A DNA stretch of 64,000 bases from Leptotrichia sp. HSP-342 (GCF_041199995.1 NZ_CP165646.1:1736001-1800000), one strand, 5' to 3'; counted from the first letter of the stretch, positions 8,249-17,894 are shown. Notes: generated by a model not told the origin, from the letters alone. Made by a program: numbers and translations.

Positions 8249-9961
8249 ATGAGATTATCAAGAGCATTTTTAAAAACATATAAGGAAGCACCAAAAGAGG
8301 CTCAAATTGTGAGCCATCAGCTTATGCTTAGAGCATTTATGATTAAACAGCTTACGCGAGGGGTTTATACTTATTTACCATTTGGATACAGAGTTCTAAA
8401 AAAAATAGAAAATATTACAAGAGAAGAAATGGATAGAGCAGGGGCTCAGGAACTTCTTATGCCTGTACTGCAACCTGCTTCACTTTGGGAAGAATCTGGA
8501 CGTTGGTTTGCTTATGGGCCTGAACTTATGAGATTAAAAGACAGAAACGAAAGGGAATTTTCGCTTGGACCTACTCACGAGGAAGTTATTACAGATGTTG
8601 TAAGAGATTCAATTTCATCGTACAAGGAACTGCCTTTTAACGTTTATCAGATTCAGACAAAATTTAGGGATGAAATGCGTCCAAGATTCGGTCTTATGCG
8701 TGGAAGGGAATTTGTGATGAAGGATGCTTACAGTTTCCATTTGACACAGGAGTCGCTTGACGAGGAATATTTGAACATGAAAGACACTTATTCAAGAATT
8801 TTTGAAAGAATGGGACTTAATTACAGGGCAGTTGAGGCTGATACAGGTTCTATTGGAGGTGATGCTTCGCACGAATTTATGGTGCTTGCAGAAAGTGGAG
8901 AAGATGATATTTTATACAGCGACTCTTCAGATTATGCGGCAAACGTTGAAAAAGCAACAAGCATTATTGAACTAAAAGAAAGCGATGAAGAAAAACTTCC
9001 AAAAGAATTAGTTGAAACTCCAAATGCAAAAACAATTGAAGAGCTGGCTAATTTCTTTAATATTCCTAAAGAAAAAACTGTAAAGGCAGTAATGTTAAAA
9101 GAAGTTCTTGAAGATGGGGAAAAATTTGTGCTGGCTCTAATTCGTGGAGATTTGGATGTAAATCCTATAAAATTAAAAAATGTAATTGGAGCTTCTACAG
9201 AACTTGAAATGATGAGCGAGGAAGAATGCGAAAAATTCGGGCTGGTTGCTGGATATGCAGGCTCTTATGAAAAAAAAGAAGGCTTATACGTTGTAATTGA
9301 CGAAACTGTAAAATATGTAAGAAACTTTGCTTTAGGTGCTAATAAAGCTGATTATCACTATATAAACGTAAATCTTGAAGACTTGGCATACGACTTAGTT
9401 GCAGATATTAGAACTGCGAGAGCTGGAGATCTCTCCCCTGATGGAAAAGGATTACTAAAAATTGCACGTGGAATAGAAGTTGGACATATTTTCAAACTTG
9501 GAGAAAAATATTCAAAAGCCCTAAATGCTACTGTTCTTGATGAAAATGGAAAACAAGCCGTTATGAAAATGGGATGTTACGGAATGGGAATGTCAAGAAT
9601 CATTTCAGCCGCAATCGAACAAAACCACGATGAATACGGTATAATCTGGCCAAAAGCAATAGCTCCTTACCATGTTGATGTAATAATCGCCAATATGAAA
9701 GACGAAACACAGGTAAATATAGGTGAACAATTGTATAATGAACTAAATCAAAATAAAATTGAAACTGTATTAGACGACAGAAATGAAAGAGCAGGATTCA
9801 AATTCAAAGATGCCGACTTAATAGGTTTCCCACTAAAAATAGTTGTTGGAAAAGGTGCAGCTGATGGAATTGTGGAAGTGAAAGATAGAAAAACTGGGGA
9901 AAGTACGGATGTAAAAGTTGAAGAAGTTTTGAATTTTGTGAAGAATTTTATGGCAGAATAA
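8249..9961 (+). CDS. proS: Prolyl-tRNA synthetase ProS
   Basis: Charges tRNA-Pro with proline. The 570-residue length and domain order are those of the bacterial type. The class II catalytic core has GPTHEE and motif 2 FRDEMRPRFGLMRGREFVMKDAY. The inserted YbaK-like editing domain spans about residues 225 to 390 and removes misactivated alanine. Motif 3 is GMGMSR near residue 447, followed by the anticodon-binding domain (YHVDVIIANMKDE, DDRNERAGFKFKDADLIG). The ATG follows GAAGGAGAAAAT. A tiny open frame and a membrane protein gene follow on the same strand. Confidence 0.97.
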   Translation: MRLSRAFLKTYKEAPKEAQIVSHQLMLRAFMIKQLTRGVYTYLPFGYRVLKKIENITREEMDRAGAQELLMPVLQPASLWEESGRWFAYGPELMRLKDRNEREFSLGPTHEEVITDVVRDSISSYKELPFNVYQIQTKFRDEMRPRFGLMRGREFVMKDAYSFHLTQESLDEEYLNMKDTYSRIFERMGLNYRAVEADTGSIGGDASHEFMVLAESGEDDILYSDSSDYAANVEKATSIIELKESDEEKLPKELVETPNAKTIEELANFFNIPKEKTVKAVMLKEVLEDGEKFVLALIRGDLDVNPIKLKNVIGASTELEMMSEEECEKFGLVAGYAGSYEKKEGLYVVIDETVKYVRNFALGANKADYHYINVNLEDLAYDLVADIRTARAGDLSPDGKGLLKIARGIEVGHIFKLGEKYSKALNATVLDENGKQAVMKMGCYGMGMSRIISAAIEQNHDEYGIIWPKAIAPYHVDVIIANMKDETQVNIGEQLYNELNQNKIETVLDDRNERAGFKFKDADLIGFPLKIVVGKGAADGIVEVKDRKTGESTDVKVEEVLNFVKNFMAE

Positions 9962-10008
9962 AAATCTTTGATATATAAATACTTGCTTTAAATAAAGGAG
10001 CCGATATT

Positions 10009-10056
10009 GTGTTTAATAGATTAAAAAACTTGTTTAAAAGGAAAAATATTAATTAG
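10009..10056 (+). CDS. Possible 15-residue peptide
   Basis: A short GTG-started frame, MFNRLKNLFKRKNIN, lies between proS and the next gene. It has AAAGGAG eight bases before the start. The peptide is strongly basic and would be amphipathic as a helix. It may be a real small protein, a translated leader for the membrane protein gene 15 bases downstream, or chance. No homologue is known to me. Confidence 0.3.
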   Translation: MFNRLKNLFKRKNIN

Positions 10057-10071
10057 GATTGGGAGAAAGAA

Positions 10072-10896
10072 ATGAAAATATTGAAAGAAAAATTAAAAAA
10101 CAGTTATATCTCTATTCTTGATTATTTCAACGAAGCATTTAAACTATTCTGGTATTTTATAAAAAAAGAGAAAAGATGGATTTTTTTAATTTTTTCTATT
10201 TTGCTGATTTCTGCCATGTTGGAAAATAAACTACAAACTGATGTGGAATTAGATTTAAAAGAAAATACTAAATATATATTTTATAATCATTTTTTAACAT
10301 ACCCACTATATGCAACATACTGGGTTTTATACAGAAAAATTATTTTTAAGCTGACTGATAAAAAAGAAAACTATAATATTTTAAAATCTTATATAAGAGC
10401 ATTTATTACAGTAATTATAATTTCAATACCTATTTTAATTATAACGATATGCAATTTTTATATGAATTTTTTTCAATATAATTATTCTTATCTATTATTT
10501 CTATTAACCAGTCAAATATTATTAATTACACTAATTTTTACAGCCATTATGGTTTGTGTATTTATTTATTTCTTACAAGTTCATATGTCGAAAGATTTAT
10601 CTTTGAGAAAAACATTGAAATACACTTTAAAAGTTTCCAAATCAAACAGATGGCGATATATAGTCTGTTTTTTAATTGAAAATATTGCTTTTGTTATTAT
10701 AAAAGAAATAATTAAAATAGTAGTAGCGTTCTTTATAATTTGGTTGCATATAGACATTAAAAATATAGGAATGTTAGTATTTAAAGCATTTATAGAAAAT
10801 TTTGTCCCAGCTTTGTCCGCAATATATTCTATATCTTTAATATCAATTATTTTTGTAAATGTCGATTATCAAAAACAGAAAGAAAGTATAAAATAA
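10072..10896 (+). CDS. Multipass membrane protein of unknown function
   Basis: A 274-residue protein with about six hydrophobic segments (for example IFLIFSILLISAM, AFITVIIISIPILIITI, LLFLLTSQILLITLIF) and a basic C-terminus. After a cytoplasmic N-terminal stretch the pattern resembles YciC/DUF975-type membrane proteins, including a loop with LRKTLKYTLKVSKSNRWRYI, but I cannot name the family with confidence. The ATG follows GGGAGAAAG. It is 24 bases ahead of the HAD gene and probably cotranscribed with it. Confidence 0.65.
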   Translation: MKILKEKLKNSYISILDYFNEAFKLFWYFIKKEKRWIFLIFSILLISAMLENKLQTDVELDLKENTKYIFYNHFLTYPLYATYWVLYRKIIFKLTDKKENYNILKSYIRAFITVIIISIPILIITICNFYMNFFQYNYSYLLFLLTSQILLITLIFTAIMVCVFIYFLQVHMSKDLSLRKTLKYTLKVSKSNRWRYIVCFLIENIAFVIIKEIIKIVVAFFIIWLHIDIKNIGMLVFKAFIENFVPALSAIYSISLISIIFVNVDYQKQKESIK

Positions 10897-10920
10897 AAAA
10901 CAGTTAGAGGTGTAAACAAA

Positions 10921-11547
10921 ATGGAAAATATAAATTCTAAAAAAATAAAAAATATAGTATTTGATTTAGGAAATGTTTTAATAAAATTTGATAAAGACAC
11001 ATATTTAAAAGAAAAATTACCTAAAGAAAAAAGAGAAGTATTTCATCAAAATGTAATTAATACAAAAGAATGGTTAATGCTTGACAGGGGAACTTTGACT
11101 TATCCTGAAGCTAAGAAGATTTTTAAGGAAAGAAGTCCATATTTGGCTACTGAAATTGATAATTTTTTTGACAAGGATTTTTTTGAATTGTTAAAGCCTA
11201 TAAAACAAAATATTGAGCTTCTTTATAAATTAAGAGATCATTATGAATACAAATTATATGTGCTTTCAAATTTTCACAAGGACTCATACGAATATGTCTT
11301 TAAACACAACGATTTCTTTAGATTATTTGAAGGCTGCCTAATTTCATGCTATTTCAAACTTTTAAAGCCAGAAGAAAAAATTTATGATACTCTTCTTTAT
11401 GAATTTGGATTAATTCCAGAAGAAACATTGTTTATTGATGATATGAAGGAAAATATTGAAGCCGCTGAAAATAAAGGAATCAAAGGACTTCATTTGCCAG
11501 ATTATACTAAATTAGAAGAGGAATTGAAAAACATTTTGAAAATTTAA
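10921..11547 (+). CDS. HAD-superfamily phosphatase (YihX-like)
   Basis: A 208-residue cytoplasmic hydrolase of the haloacid dehalogenase superfamily, subfamily IA. Motif I is VFDLGNVLIKFD near residue 14, although the second position reads G-N-V rather than D-G-T as in YihX relatives. Motif II is YVLSNFHKD, motif III is the Lys in YFKLLKPEEKIY, and motif IV is LFIDDMKENIEAA. Related E. coli YihX dephosphorylates glucose-1-phosphate; the substrate here is not known. The ATG follows TTAGAGGTG. A terminator follows. Confidence 0.88.
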   Translation: MENINSKKIKNIVFDLGNVLIKFDKDTYLKEKLPKEKREVFHQNVINTKEWLMLDRGTLTYPEAKKIFKERSPYLATEIDNFFDKDFFELLKPIKQNIELLYKLRDHYEYKLYVLSNFHKDSYEYVFKHNDFFRLFEGCLISCYFKLLKPEEKIYDTLLYEFGLIPEETLFIDDMKENIEAAENKGIKGLHLPDYTKLEEELKNILKI

Positions 11548-11554
11548 TAAATTT

Positions 11555-11593
11555 AAAAATCAGGAAATATTTGAATAATTTCTTGATTTTTTA
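11555..11593 (+). terminator. Terminator after the HAD gene
   Basis: AAATCAGGAAAT (from about 11557) pairs with ATTTCTTGATTT (ending near 11590) with one G-U pair and is followed by a T-rich tract. Confidence 0.75.
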
Positions 11594-11607
11594 TTTTAAT
11601 TTTACTA

Positions 11608-11635
11608 TTGACTTTGTGAAAAAATGCACTATAAT
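11608..11635 (+). promoter_or_regulatory. Promoter of gldA
   Basis: -35 TTGACT (11608-11613), a 16-base spacer and a consensus -10 TATAAT (11630-11635), 40 bases before the gldA start. Confidence 0.65.
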
Positions 11636-11675
11636 ATTATTAAAGAATTCTAAATTTTATAGGAGATGATTTTTT

Positions 11676-12761
11676 ATGAGAAAGATTATTAATTCGCCCT
11701 CAAAATACATTCAAGGAAAAGATGAAATCTCTAATTTGGCATCTTATTACAAATTACGTGGTAACAGCGGAGCATATCTTTTAGTAGATAAATTTATTTT
11801 TGATAATTTTAAGGATAAAATTGTTGAAAGCTTTGAAAAAGAAGGTATTAACTACCATGTTGAAGTTTTTGGGGGAGAATGTTCAAAAAATGAAATTAAC
11901 CGAAATATTGATATTTTAAAAGAAAAAAAATGTGATGCAGTATTTGGAATCGGTGGAGGAAAAACTCTTGATGCCGCAAAAGCAGTGTCGTATTACGAAA
12001 ATATTCCTGTCTTCATCGTTCCAACAATTGCTTCAACAGATGCACCATGCAGTGCCTTGTCAGTAATCTACACTCCAAATGGAGAATTTGAAGAATACCT
12101 GTTCTTAAAGGCAAATCCTGATATGGTAATAATGGATACTGACGTAATCGTAAATGCACCTGCCAGACTTCTTGTTGCTGGAATTGGAGATGCACTTGCT
12201 ACTTATTATGAAGCCAAAGCCTGTGTTGATTCAAATGCCTCTTCAATCGCTGGAGGAGGGATTACAAAAGCTGCTATTGCAATTGCAGAATTATGTAAAG
12301 ATACTTTATTCCAAGATGGTTTAAAAGCCAAAATTGCAGTAGAAAATAAAGTGGTTACGCAAGCTGTTGAAAATATAATCGAAGCAAATACTTATTTGAG
12401 CGGAATTGGATTTGAAAGTGGAGGACTTGCGGCAGCTCACGCTATTCATAACGGACTTACAATTCTGGAAGAAGGACATCACATGTATCATGGAGAAAAA
12501 GTTGCATTCGGAACAATTACGCAATTAGTTCTGGAAAACAGATGTCTATGCGAAATCAAAAAAGTTGTAGAGTTCTGTAAGAGTGTAGGGCTTCCTACAA
12601 CATTGGATGAATTAGGAATGGGAAGTGTTTCCAAAGAAAGATTATATGAAGTAGCAAAAGCAAGTACAGCTGAAGGTGAAACAATCCACAACATGCCATT
12701 CAAAGTTACTGCCGATGATGTTTTTGCAGCAATACTTGTAGCAGATAAACTTGGTGAGTAA
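11676..12761 (+). CDS. gldA: Glycerol dehydrogenase GldA
   Basis: An NAD-dependent, zinc-containing iron-type alcohol dehydrogenase of 361 residues that oxidises glycerol to dihydroxyacetone. The NAD-binding site has GIGGGKTLDAAK at about 91-102. The metal ligands expected for the family are present: Asp172 in AGIGDALA, His255 in AAHAIHNG and His272 in MYHGEKVA. The ATG follows AGGAGATGATTTTTT. It stands alone with its own promoter. A role in glycerol or 1,2-diol fermentation is inferred; no dihydroxyacetone kinase gene is nearby. Confidence 0.93.
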   Translation: MRKIINSPSKYIQGKDEISNLASYYKLRGNSGAYLLVDKFIFDNFKDKIVESFEKEGINYHVEVFGGECSKNEINRNIDILKEKKCDAVFGIGGGKTLDAAKAVSYYENIPVFIVPTIASTDAPCSALSVIYTPNGEFEEYLFLKANPDMVIMDTDVIVNAPARLLVAGIGDALATYYEAKACVDSNASSIAGGGITKAAIAIAELCKDTLFQDGLKAKIAVENKVVTQAVENIIEANTYLSGIGFESGGLAAAHAIHNGLTILEEGHHMYHGEKVAFGTITQLVLENRCLCEIKKVVEFCKSVGLPTTLDELGMGSVSKERLYEVAKASTAEGETIHNMPFKVTADDVFAAILVADKLGE

Positions 12762-12798
12762 TGATTTTTGTTTATATTTTTAAAATTTCTTTTTTATA

Positions 12799-12823
12799 AT
12801 GGAGTGTCATTATGGCATTCCAA
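12799..12823 (+). terminator. Possible terminator of gldA
   Basis: A stem TGGAGTGTC / GGCATTCCA with two G-U pairs lies 38 bases after gldA. The following tract is AAAATTTTA, so terminator function is uncertain. Confidence 0.35.
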
Positions 12824-12840
12824 AATTTTATCTAAAATTT

Positions 12841-12876
12841 TAAAAAAATAAGAAGTACCATTTCTGATACTTCTCT
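12841..12876 (-). terminator. Terminator of clpB
   Basis: On the minus strand, AGAAGTA pairs with TACTTCT (12874-12851) and is followed by TATTTTTTT, 30 bases after the clpB stop. Confidence 0.8.
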
Positions 12877-12905
12877 ATTTTCCTAAGTTTTATTCAATTC
12901 CTAAT

Positions 12906-15476
12906 CTATTTCTTCACATCATAAATCAATTTTTCCCCATCACTATCCAGCACAACTGTACTGTTTTCAGGCACTTCATTGCTCAAAATCATTTTTGATA
13001 AGTTAGTTTCTATATCTTTTTGAACAAAACGTTTTAGAGGTCTTGCTCCGTAAGCTGGGTCATACGCCTCGTTTACGATGTAGTCCAGAGCTTTGTCTGT
13101 AAATTCAATTTTTATGTATTGTTCCTTTAATTTATCGTTTATTTCATCAAGGATAAGTGAGATAATATTTTTTACGCTTTCTTTTCCTAATGCTTTAAAT
13201 ACGATAATATCATCAATTCTGTTCAAGAATTCTGGCTTAAATCTATGTTTCATTTCATTTAATACAGCTTCTTTTGTAGACTCTGAAACTTGCGGATCTT
13301 CTAATATGATTTCACTTCCAATATTTGAAGTCATAATGATAATTGTGTTCTTAAAGTCTACAACTTTCCCTTTACCATCTGTAAGCCTTCCATCGTCAAG
13401 TAGCTGCAACAGAATATTAAATACATCTGGATGAGCCTTTTCAATTTCGTCAAACAGGATTACTGAATAAGGTTTTCTTCTTACAGCTTCTGTCAATTGT
13501 CCACCTTCTTCGTATCCTACATACCCTGGAGGCGCTCCGATTAATCTTGTGGTGCTGAATTTATCCATGTATTCACTCATATCAATTCTAATAATATTGC
13601 TTTCGTCGTCAAACAGGTTAAATGCAAGAGTTTTTGTCAAATAAGTCTTACCTACCCCTGTTGGTCCTAAGAAGATGAATGAACCAATTGGACGGTTTGG
13701 ATCTTTTAATCCAGCACGTGAACGAATTATTGTGTCACTTATTGTTGTGATTGCTTCATCTTGTCCGATTACTCTTTTCATCATCTGTTCTGCAAGATGT
13801 AAGATTTTTTCACGTTCTCCCTGTAATAATTTTGAAACTGGTATTCCAGTCCATTTTCCAACAATTTCTGCTATTTCTTCACTGTCAATTTCCTGTTTTA
13901 ATAATTTATTTGCACTTGGATTTTGATTTTTGGCTTTTTCTTCTTCATCTGCTCTTTGTTTTTCTAGTTCTGGCAGTTTACCGTATTGCAGTTCAGCCAG
14001 TTTGTTATAGTCATTTTTTCTTTGTGCATCAGCAATTTGAAGTTTAATTTTCTCAATTTCTGTATTAATATTTTGAATTTTTTCAACTTCCTGCTTTTCA
14101 CTTTCCCATTGTGCCTTAAATGCGACTTTTTTCTCGTTAAGTTCTGCCAATTCTTTTTCCAATGTAACAAGTCTATCTTTAGAAGCCTGATCTTTTTCCT
14201 TCTCAAGTGCCACTTTTTCAATTTCAAGCTGCATAACACGTCTTGTCACTTCATCCAATTCTGTCGGCATTGAATTAATTTCAGTCTTAACTTTCGCAGC
14301 TGCCTCATCAATCAAGTCAATCGCTTTATCTGGCAAAAACCTGTCATTTATATATCTGTCACTCATTGTAGCCGCTGTAACTATCGCATTATCCGTAATT
14401 CTGATTCCATGGAAAATCTCAAATTTTTCTTTCAATCCACGTAAGATTGAAATTGTATCTTCCACAGTCGGCTCATCTACCATTACAGGCTGAAATCTAC
14501 GCTCAAGTGCCGCATCCTTTTCAATATATTTTCTATATTCGTCAATTGTAGTAGCTCCGATAACCTTTATTTCCCCACGTGCAAGCATTGGCTTCAAAAG
14601 GTTTCCAGCATCCATAGATCCCTCTGTTTTTCCTGCTCCCACAATATTATGTACTTCATCAATGAAAAGAATTATTCTTCCTTCACTTTTTTCAATTTCT
14701 TCCAATACCGCTTTTAATCTTTCCTCAAATTCCCCACGATATTTCGCCCCTGCAACCAAGGCACCCATGTCAAGCGAGAAAATTGTCTTATCCTTCAAAT
14801 TTTCAGGCACATCGCCCTTTAGTATTCTTTGTGCAATCCCTTCTGCAATAGCTGTTTTCCCAACTCCAGGCTCACCAATCAGAATCGGATTATTTTTATT
14901 TCTTCTTGATAAAATCTGTATAGCCCGTCGGATTTCATTATCTCTTCCAATAATTGGATCAAGTTTACCTTTTCGAGCCAGTTCAACAAGATCTTTTCCA
15001 AATTTATCTAATGCTTCATATGTACTTTCTGGATTATCTGTCATAACTTTTCTACCTCCTCTTACATTTTCAAGTACAGTTTCAAACTGTTTCTTATTTA
15101 TTCCATAATCTTTTAAAAAGCTGTTATTATCATGACTTGCCAAAAACAAATGTTCTGTACTAATATAGCTGTCTCCCATTTTCTTTGCAATATCTCTTGC
15201 TCCAACGAGAACTCTATTTAATTCACTATTCGCTCTTGGCTCACTATTTCCGCCTTCAATCTTAGGAAAACTTTCCAGTTTGCTTTCAATTTTCCTAATC
15301 ATATCAGTCGTATCAATTCCCATTTTCTTAAGCACGCTAGGAATCAATCCATCCATCTGCCCCACAAGTGCAAGCAACAAATGTTCCACCTTTATATCAG
15401 AATGTCTATATCTAATCGCAAAGTTATTAGCCTCTGAAATAGCCTCAATACTTTTTTGCGTAAAGTTCTGTTCCAT
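12906..15476 (-). CDS. clpB: ClpB, ATP-dependent disaggregase chaperone
   Basis: A hexameric AAA+ chaperone that pulls proteins out of aggregates together with DnaK. Domain order is the Clp N-domain (from [13 protein letters not shown]), AAA1 (Walker A GEPGVGKT, Walker [10 protein letters not shown]), a long coiled-coil middle domain rich in Glu/Lys that separates ClpB from ClpC/ClpA, and AAA2 (Walker A GPTGVGKT, Walker [12 protein letters not shown]). The ATG at 15476 is chosen because GAAGGTGATG lies at the right distance; the frame also permits a GTG three codons earlier. A CIRCE element and a strong promoter lie upstream, so HrcA should control it. Confidence 0.97.
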   Translation of the reverse strand: MEQNFTQKSIEAISEANNFAIRYRHSDIKVEHLLLALVGQMDGLIPSVLKKMGIDTTDMIRKIESKLESFPKIEGGNSEPRANSELNRVLVGARDIAKKMGDSYISTEHLFLASHDNNSFLKDYGINKKQFETVLENVRGGRKVMTDNPESTYEALDKFGKDLVELARKGKLDPIIGRDNEIRRAIQILSRRNKNNPILIGEPGVGKTAIAEGIAQRILKGDVPENLKDKTIFSLDMGALVAGAKYRGEFEERLKAVLEEIEKSEGRIILFIDEVHNIVGAGKTEGSMDAGNLLKPMLARGEIKVIGATTIDEYRKYIEKDAALERRFQPVMVDEPTVEDTISILRGLKEKFEIFHGIRITDNAIVTAATMSDRYINDRFLPDKAIDLIDEAAAKVKTEINSMPTELDEVTRRVMQLEIEKVALEKEKDQASKDRLVTLEKELAELNEKKVAFKAQWESEKQEVEKIQNINTEIEKIKLQIADAQRKNDYNKLAELQYGKLPELEKQRADEEEKAKNQNPSANKLLKQEIDSEEIAEIVGKWTGIPVSKLLQGEREKILHLAEQMMKRVIGQDEAITTISDTIIRSRAGLKDPNRPIGSFIFLGPTGVGKTYLTKTLAFNLFDDESNIIRIDMSEYMDKFSTTRLIGAPPGYVGYEEGGQLTEAVRRKPYSVILFDEIEKAHPDVFNILLQLLDDGRLTDGKGKVVDFKNTIIIMTSNIGSEIILEDPQVSESTKEAVLNEMKHRFKPEFLNRIDDIIVFKALGKESVKNIISLILDEINDKLKEQYIKIEFTDKALDYIVNEAYDPAYGARPLKRFVQKDIETNLSKMILSNEVPENSTVVLDSDGEKLIYDVKK

Positions 15477-15516
15477 ACACATCACCTTCTTTTTTAGTTT
15501 AAATTATTTTTATTTA

Positions 15517-15543
15517 TTAGCACTCTTCTTTTATGATTGCTAA
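15517..15543 (-). promoter_or_regulatory. CIRCE element (HrcA operator) of clpB
   Basis: TTAGCACTC, nine bases, GATTGCTAA. This matches the CIRCE consensus TTAGCACTC-N9-GAGTGCTAA with one mismatch in the right arm. It lies just downstream of the -10 box, where bound HrcA would block transcription until heat shock. Confidence 0.9.
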
Positions 15544-15550
15544 CAAATAT

Positions 15551-15579
15551 AATATATCACTATTTAATATTTTTGTCAA
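15551..15579 (-). promoter_or_regulatory. Promoter of clpB
   Basis: On the minus strand: -35 TTGACA (15579-15574), a 17-base spacer and -10 TATATT (15556-15551), directly followed by the CIRCE element. A housekeeping sigma promoter with HrcA control is the expected reading. Confidence 0.8.
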
Positions 15580-15746
15580 CTCTTTTTTGAAAATTTTTTT
15601 AAATTTTTTCAAAAAATTTATAGTATACTCAACAAATACTGTAATTACAGTATTTAGAAAATATAAAATATTTTTTAAAATTTATAATAATAAAAAATCA
15701 GAGCTAAATTACTAATTATCTAAACTTTTTGTATAGCAAACAGAAT

Positions 15747-15827
15747 ATGGAACGTCTTAAATCAATCCAAAATGTAAAAGAGGGAAAAACTACATTAAAA
15801 GAATACGAATTAATTGAGGTGGAATAG
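15747..15827 (+). pseudogene. YefM-type antitoxin, C-terminal remnant
   Basis: A 26-codon open stretch, MERLKSIQNVKEGKTTLKEY and a few more residues, looks like the C-terminal toxin-binding end of a Phd/YefM antitoxin. Its TAG overlaps the GTG of the following toxin remnant, as in working yefM-yoeB operons. The DNA-binding N-terminal part is missing; upstream sequence is AT-rich with no matching frame. Confidence 0.55.
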
Positions 15828-16055
15828 TGAAAAAACTATGGTCTGATGAAGCATGGGAAGAATATCTACTCAGGACAAAAAAATTATAAGAAAAATAAAT
15901 AATTTAATTAAAGATATAGATAGGAATGAATATCATTCTACAGGAAATCTGAACAATTATCTGAAAATCTTGTTGGATATTTGAGTGTCAGAATTGATAA
16001 AGCAAATCGAATTGTTTTTAAAATTGTAAATATACTCAAACCTATTTTAAATTAA
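15827..16055 (+). pseudogene. YoeB/Txe-family toxin, broken by two frameshifts
   Basis: YoeB is a ribosome-dependent mRNA interferase. Three successive frames give the family pattern: KKLWSDEAWEEYL from a GTG at 15827, then QDKKIIRKINNLIKDIDRNE, then SEQLSENLVGYLSVRIDKAN followed by RIVFKIV. The normal C-terminus with the catalytic His and Tyr (RYHY-like end) is gone. With the antitoxin fragment upstream this is a dead type II toxin-antitoxin module. No other copy is seen in the window. Confidence 0.75.
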
Positions 16056-16180
16056 ACTGCTAAAATTATATAAATTTATCGTTTGAGTAAAATAGTCATA
16101 GCTTTTGAGTTTTGTTTTAAATAAATTTTACTATAATACATTAGAAATATGGCAATGCGGTTCACATTATCGAGATAAAT

Positions 16181-16212
16181 AAAAAATTTAGGAGCTTTAA
16201 AGGCTCCTTTTT
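16181..16212 (-). terminator. Terminator of the mgtC-like operon
   Basis: GGAGC (16191-16195) pairs with GCTCC (16203-16207) around a TTTAAA-type loop. The A-rich left side gives a T run on the minus strand, and the right side TTTTTTAA could also stop plus-strand transcripts. Confidence 0.75.
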
Positions 16213-16967
16213 TAATTATAGTTCTCTTTCACAACTTCCACAGCCTTAATCGCTGAAAGTGATACAATTACATCAGAAATATCAATTTTTTCATCCATAT
16301 TTACAGTAAAAATTACTGTATTCTCAGGTTGATTTTTATCTATTTGTGTTATTTTTATCAATTTCTGATTAAATACTTCGTATGTTGCCAAAAGCCCTTT
16401 GGCATAATTTTGATTTTCCATGAATTTTACTTCAAATTTTAAAACTTTTATTTTTTTTACAATTTTAGGCTCAAATTTTTTAAATATCACTATTATTACA
16501 AGCATAAACACTATTGCTGGAATTGCTAAATTATAAAATCCCCATCCTATTCCAAGTCCTGCACAGCCTGTTGCCCATATTCCAGCGGCAGTTGTCATTC
16601 CTCCAACAGTTTCACCCTTTTCTTTCATTATGCTTCCTGCACCTAAAAATCCTATTCCACTTACAACTTGAGCACCTAGTCTTCCCAAATCTGTTTTTAT
16701 AACCCCAGTTAATTTTAAATTTACGCTAGCAAGTTCGAGAATATTAAGTCTCAACTGATCCTGTACCATAGAAATAACTGCCGCTCCAAAACATACCAAT
16801 ATATGCGTTCTAAATCCTGCAGGTTTATTATCTTTTTCACGTGTATATCCAACAATTCCTCCAAAGACAACTGCCAGCATCAATCTGAGAGAAACAACTT
16901 CTACAGTTAATTTATTTACAAAGCTATTTTTAAAAAGTTCATTCGTTATTTCAATAAAATTAATCAT
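16212..16967 (-). CDS. MgtC/SapB-family membrane protein
   Basis: A 251-residue inner-membrane protein. The family signature is clear in the first 140 residues: LRLMLAVVFGGIVGYTRE, KPAGFRTHILVCFGAA, RLGAQVVSGIGFLGAGSIMKE and TVGGMTTAAGIWATGCAGLGIG. A C-terminal cytoplasmic domain of about 90 residues (FEPKIVKKIKVLKFEVKF onward) resembles the ACT-like tail found in many MgtC relatives. MgtC proteins are linked to low-magnesium growth and modulation of F-type ATPase in some bacteria; the role here is inferred only. Its start overlaps the end of the preceding gene by eight bases, so the two form an operon. Confidence 0.9.
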   Translation of the reverse strand: MINFIEITNELFKNSFVNKLTVEVVSLRLMLAVVFGGIVGYTREKDNKPAGFRTHILVCFGAAVISMVQDQLRLNILELASVNLKLTGVIKTDLGRLGAQVVSGIGFLGAGSIMKEKGETVGGMTTAAGIWATGCAGLGIGWGFYNLAIPAIVFMLVIIVIFKKFEPKIVKKIKVLKFEVKFMENQNYAKGLLATYEVFNQKLIKITQIDKNQPENTVIFTVNMDEKIDISDVIVSLSAIKAVEVVKENYN

Positions 16968-17658
16968 TATGTATCGTTTCCTTTTTATTTTTTACTAAAA
17001 ATGATACCTGTAATTTTAAGCAAAGAATTAATATAACTAACCATAAAATTCTTCTTCTCTTTATTCTTTTTTCAATATTCTTTGCATTCTTTATATCTTT
17101 CTCATCCTTTAATTTGCTTTGTGGCAGTTCATAAGTATATTTATGCCAATTTGACAATTCTCTATCCGTCCCAAACTTATCTACAAAAAATCTAGGACTT
17201 TTTAAACTTAATTTTTTTAAATTAAATTTTCTCATTATTTCTTCTTTTGTCAAATGATATTTCGTCTCATTTGAAGTTACATAAAAATATCCTGAATGTT
17301 TATTTACATATTCTTCCACTACTAATCCATCTCCATTTGGTGGATTACTAGCATAAGCTGAACTTTCTTTTACAAGTTCATCAAAAGAATAAACATATCC
17401 TATCCACACATCTCCTTTGTTCATCAATCCTTTTACATACGCTCTTCCTACATCATCCTGCTCTTCCCCGCCAAAATTAATATTAAATAATAAATCACTA
17501 CTCTTAACAATCGGATCAATTGTATTTGGAATCAATCTTCTATAAACTTTTTTATTGTGCAAGGATAAACTCATATTTTCAGTTATTGGAAATTTATAAA
17601 AATGCCAAATCGTAATCCACAATAAAATTACATTTATTCCTAAGAATACTTTTTTCAT
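16960..17658 (-). CDS. Unknown membrane-anchored protein upstream of the mgtC-like gene
   Basis: A 232-residue protein if it starts at the ATG at 17658, which follows GGAGAAATTATT; an upstream ATG in frame lacks this site. It has a hydrophobic N-terminal segment (KKVFLGINVILLWITIW) and a second one near the C-terminus (ILWLVILILCLKL) flanked by many basic residues, so the middle part with aromatic-rich sequence (SGYFYVTSNETKYHLTKEE) should be periplasmic. I know no family. The overlap with the MgtC-type gene suggests a joint function, perhaps as accessory subunit. Confidence 0.65.
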   Translation of the reverse strand: MKKVFLGINVILLWITIWHFYKFPITENMSLSLHNKKVYRRLIPNTIDPIVKSSDLLFNINFGGEEQDDVGRAYVKGLMNKGDVWIGYVYSFDELVKESSAYASNPPNGDGLVVEEYVNKHSGYFYVTSNETKYHLTKEEIMRKFNLKKLSLKSPRFFVDKFGTDRELSNWHKYTYELPQSKLKDEKDIKNAKNIEKRIKRRRILWLVILILCLKLQVSFLVKNKKETIHND

Positions 17659-17833
17659 AATAATTTCTCCATTTCCCAAAAAATTTACTATTTTCAAATT
17701 TTTTTATATCAAACTATTAAAATTAAATAATTTTGAAATCTACGTAAAATTTATAATTTCTATTTTTTAACAAAGTTTACTACAAAATAATTTTACCACA
17801 TTTTTATAAATAATAAAGAAATAATTGTAAAAC

Positions 17834-17877
17834 AAAAAAACTTGAATTTCGTAAATTTACTACTCTTCAAGTTTTTA
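17834..17877 (-). terminator. Terminator of the SurA-like gene
   Basis: On the minus strand AAAACTTGAA pairs with TTCAAGTTTT around a 19-base loop, followed by TTTTTTTG. It lies just downstream of the stop at 17895. Confidence 0.75.
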
Positions 17878-17894
17878 TCATAATTTATTTTTTA

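Noticed and set aside
13964..14273. Overlapping open frames on both strands within the clpB middle-domain region.
   Set aside because: They are shadows of a repetitive coiled-coil coding region; codon pattern and motifs belong to clpB.
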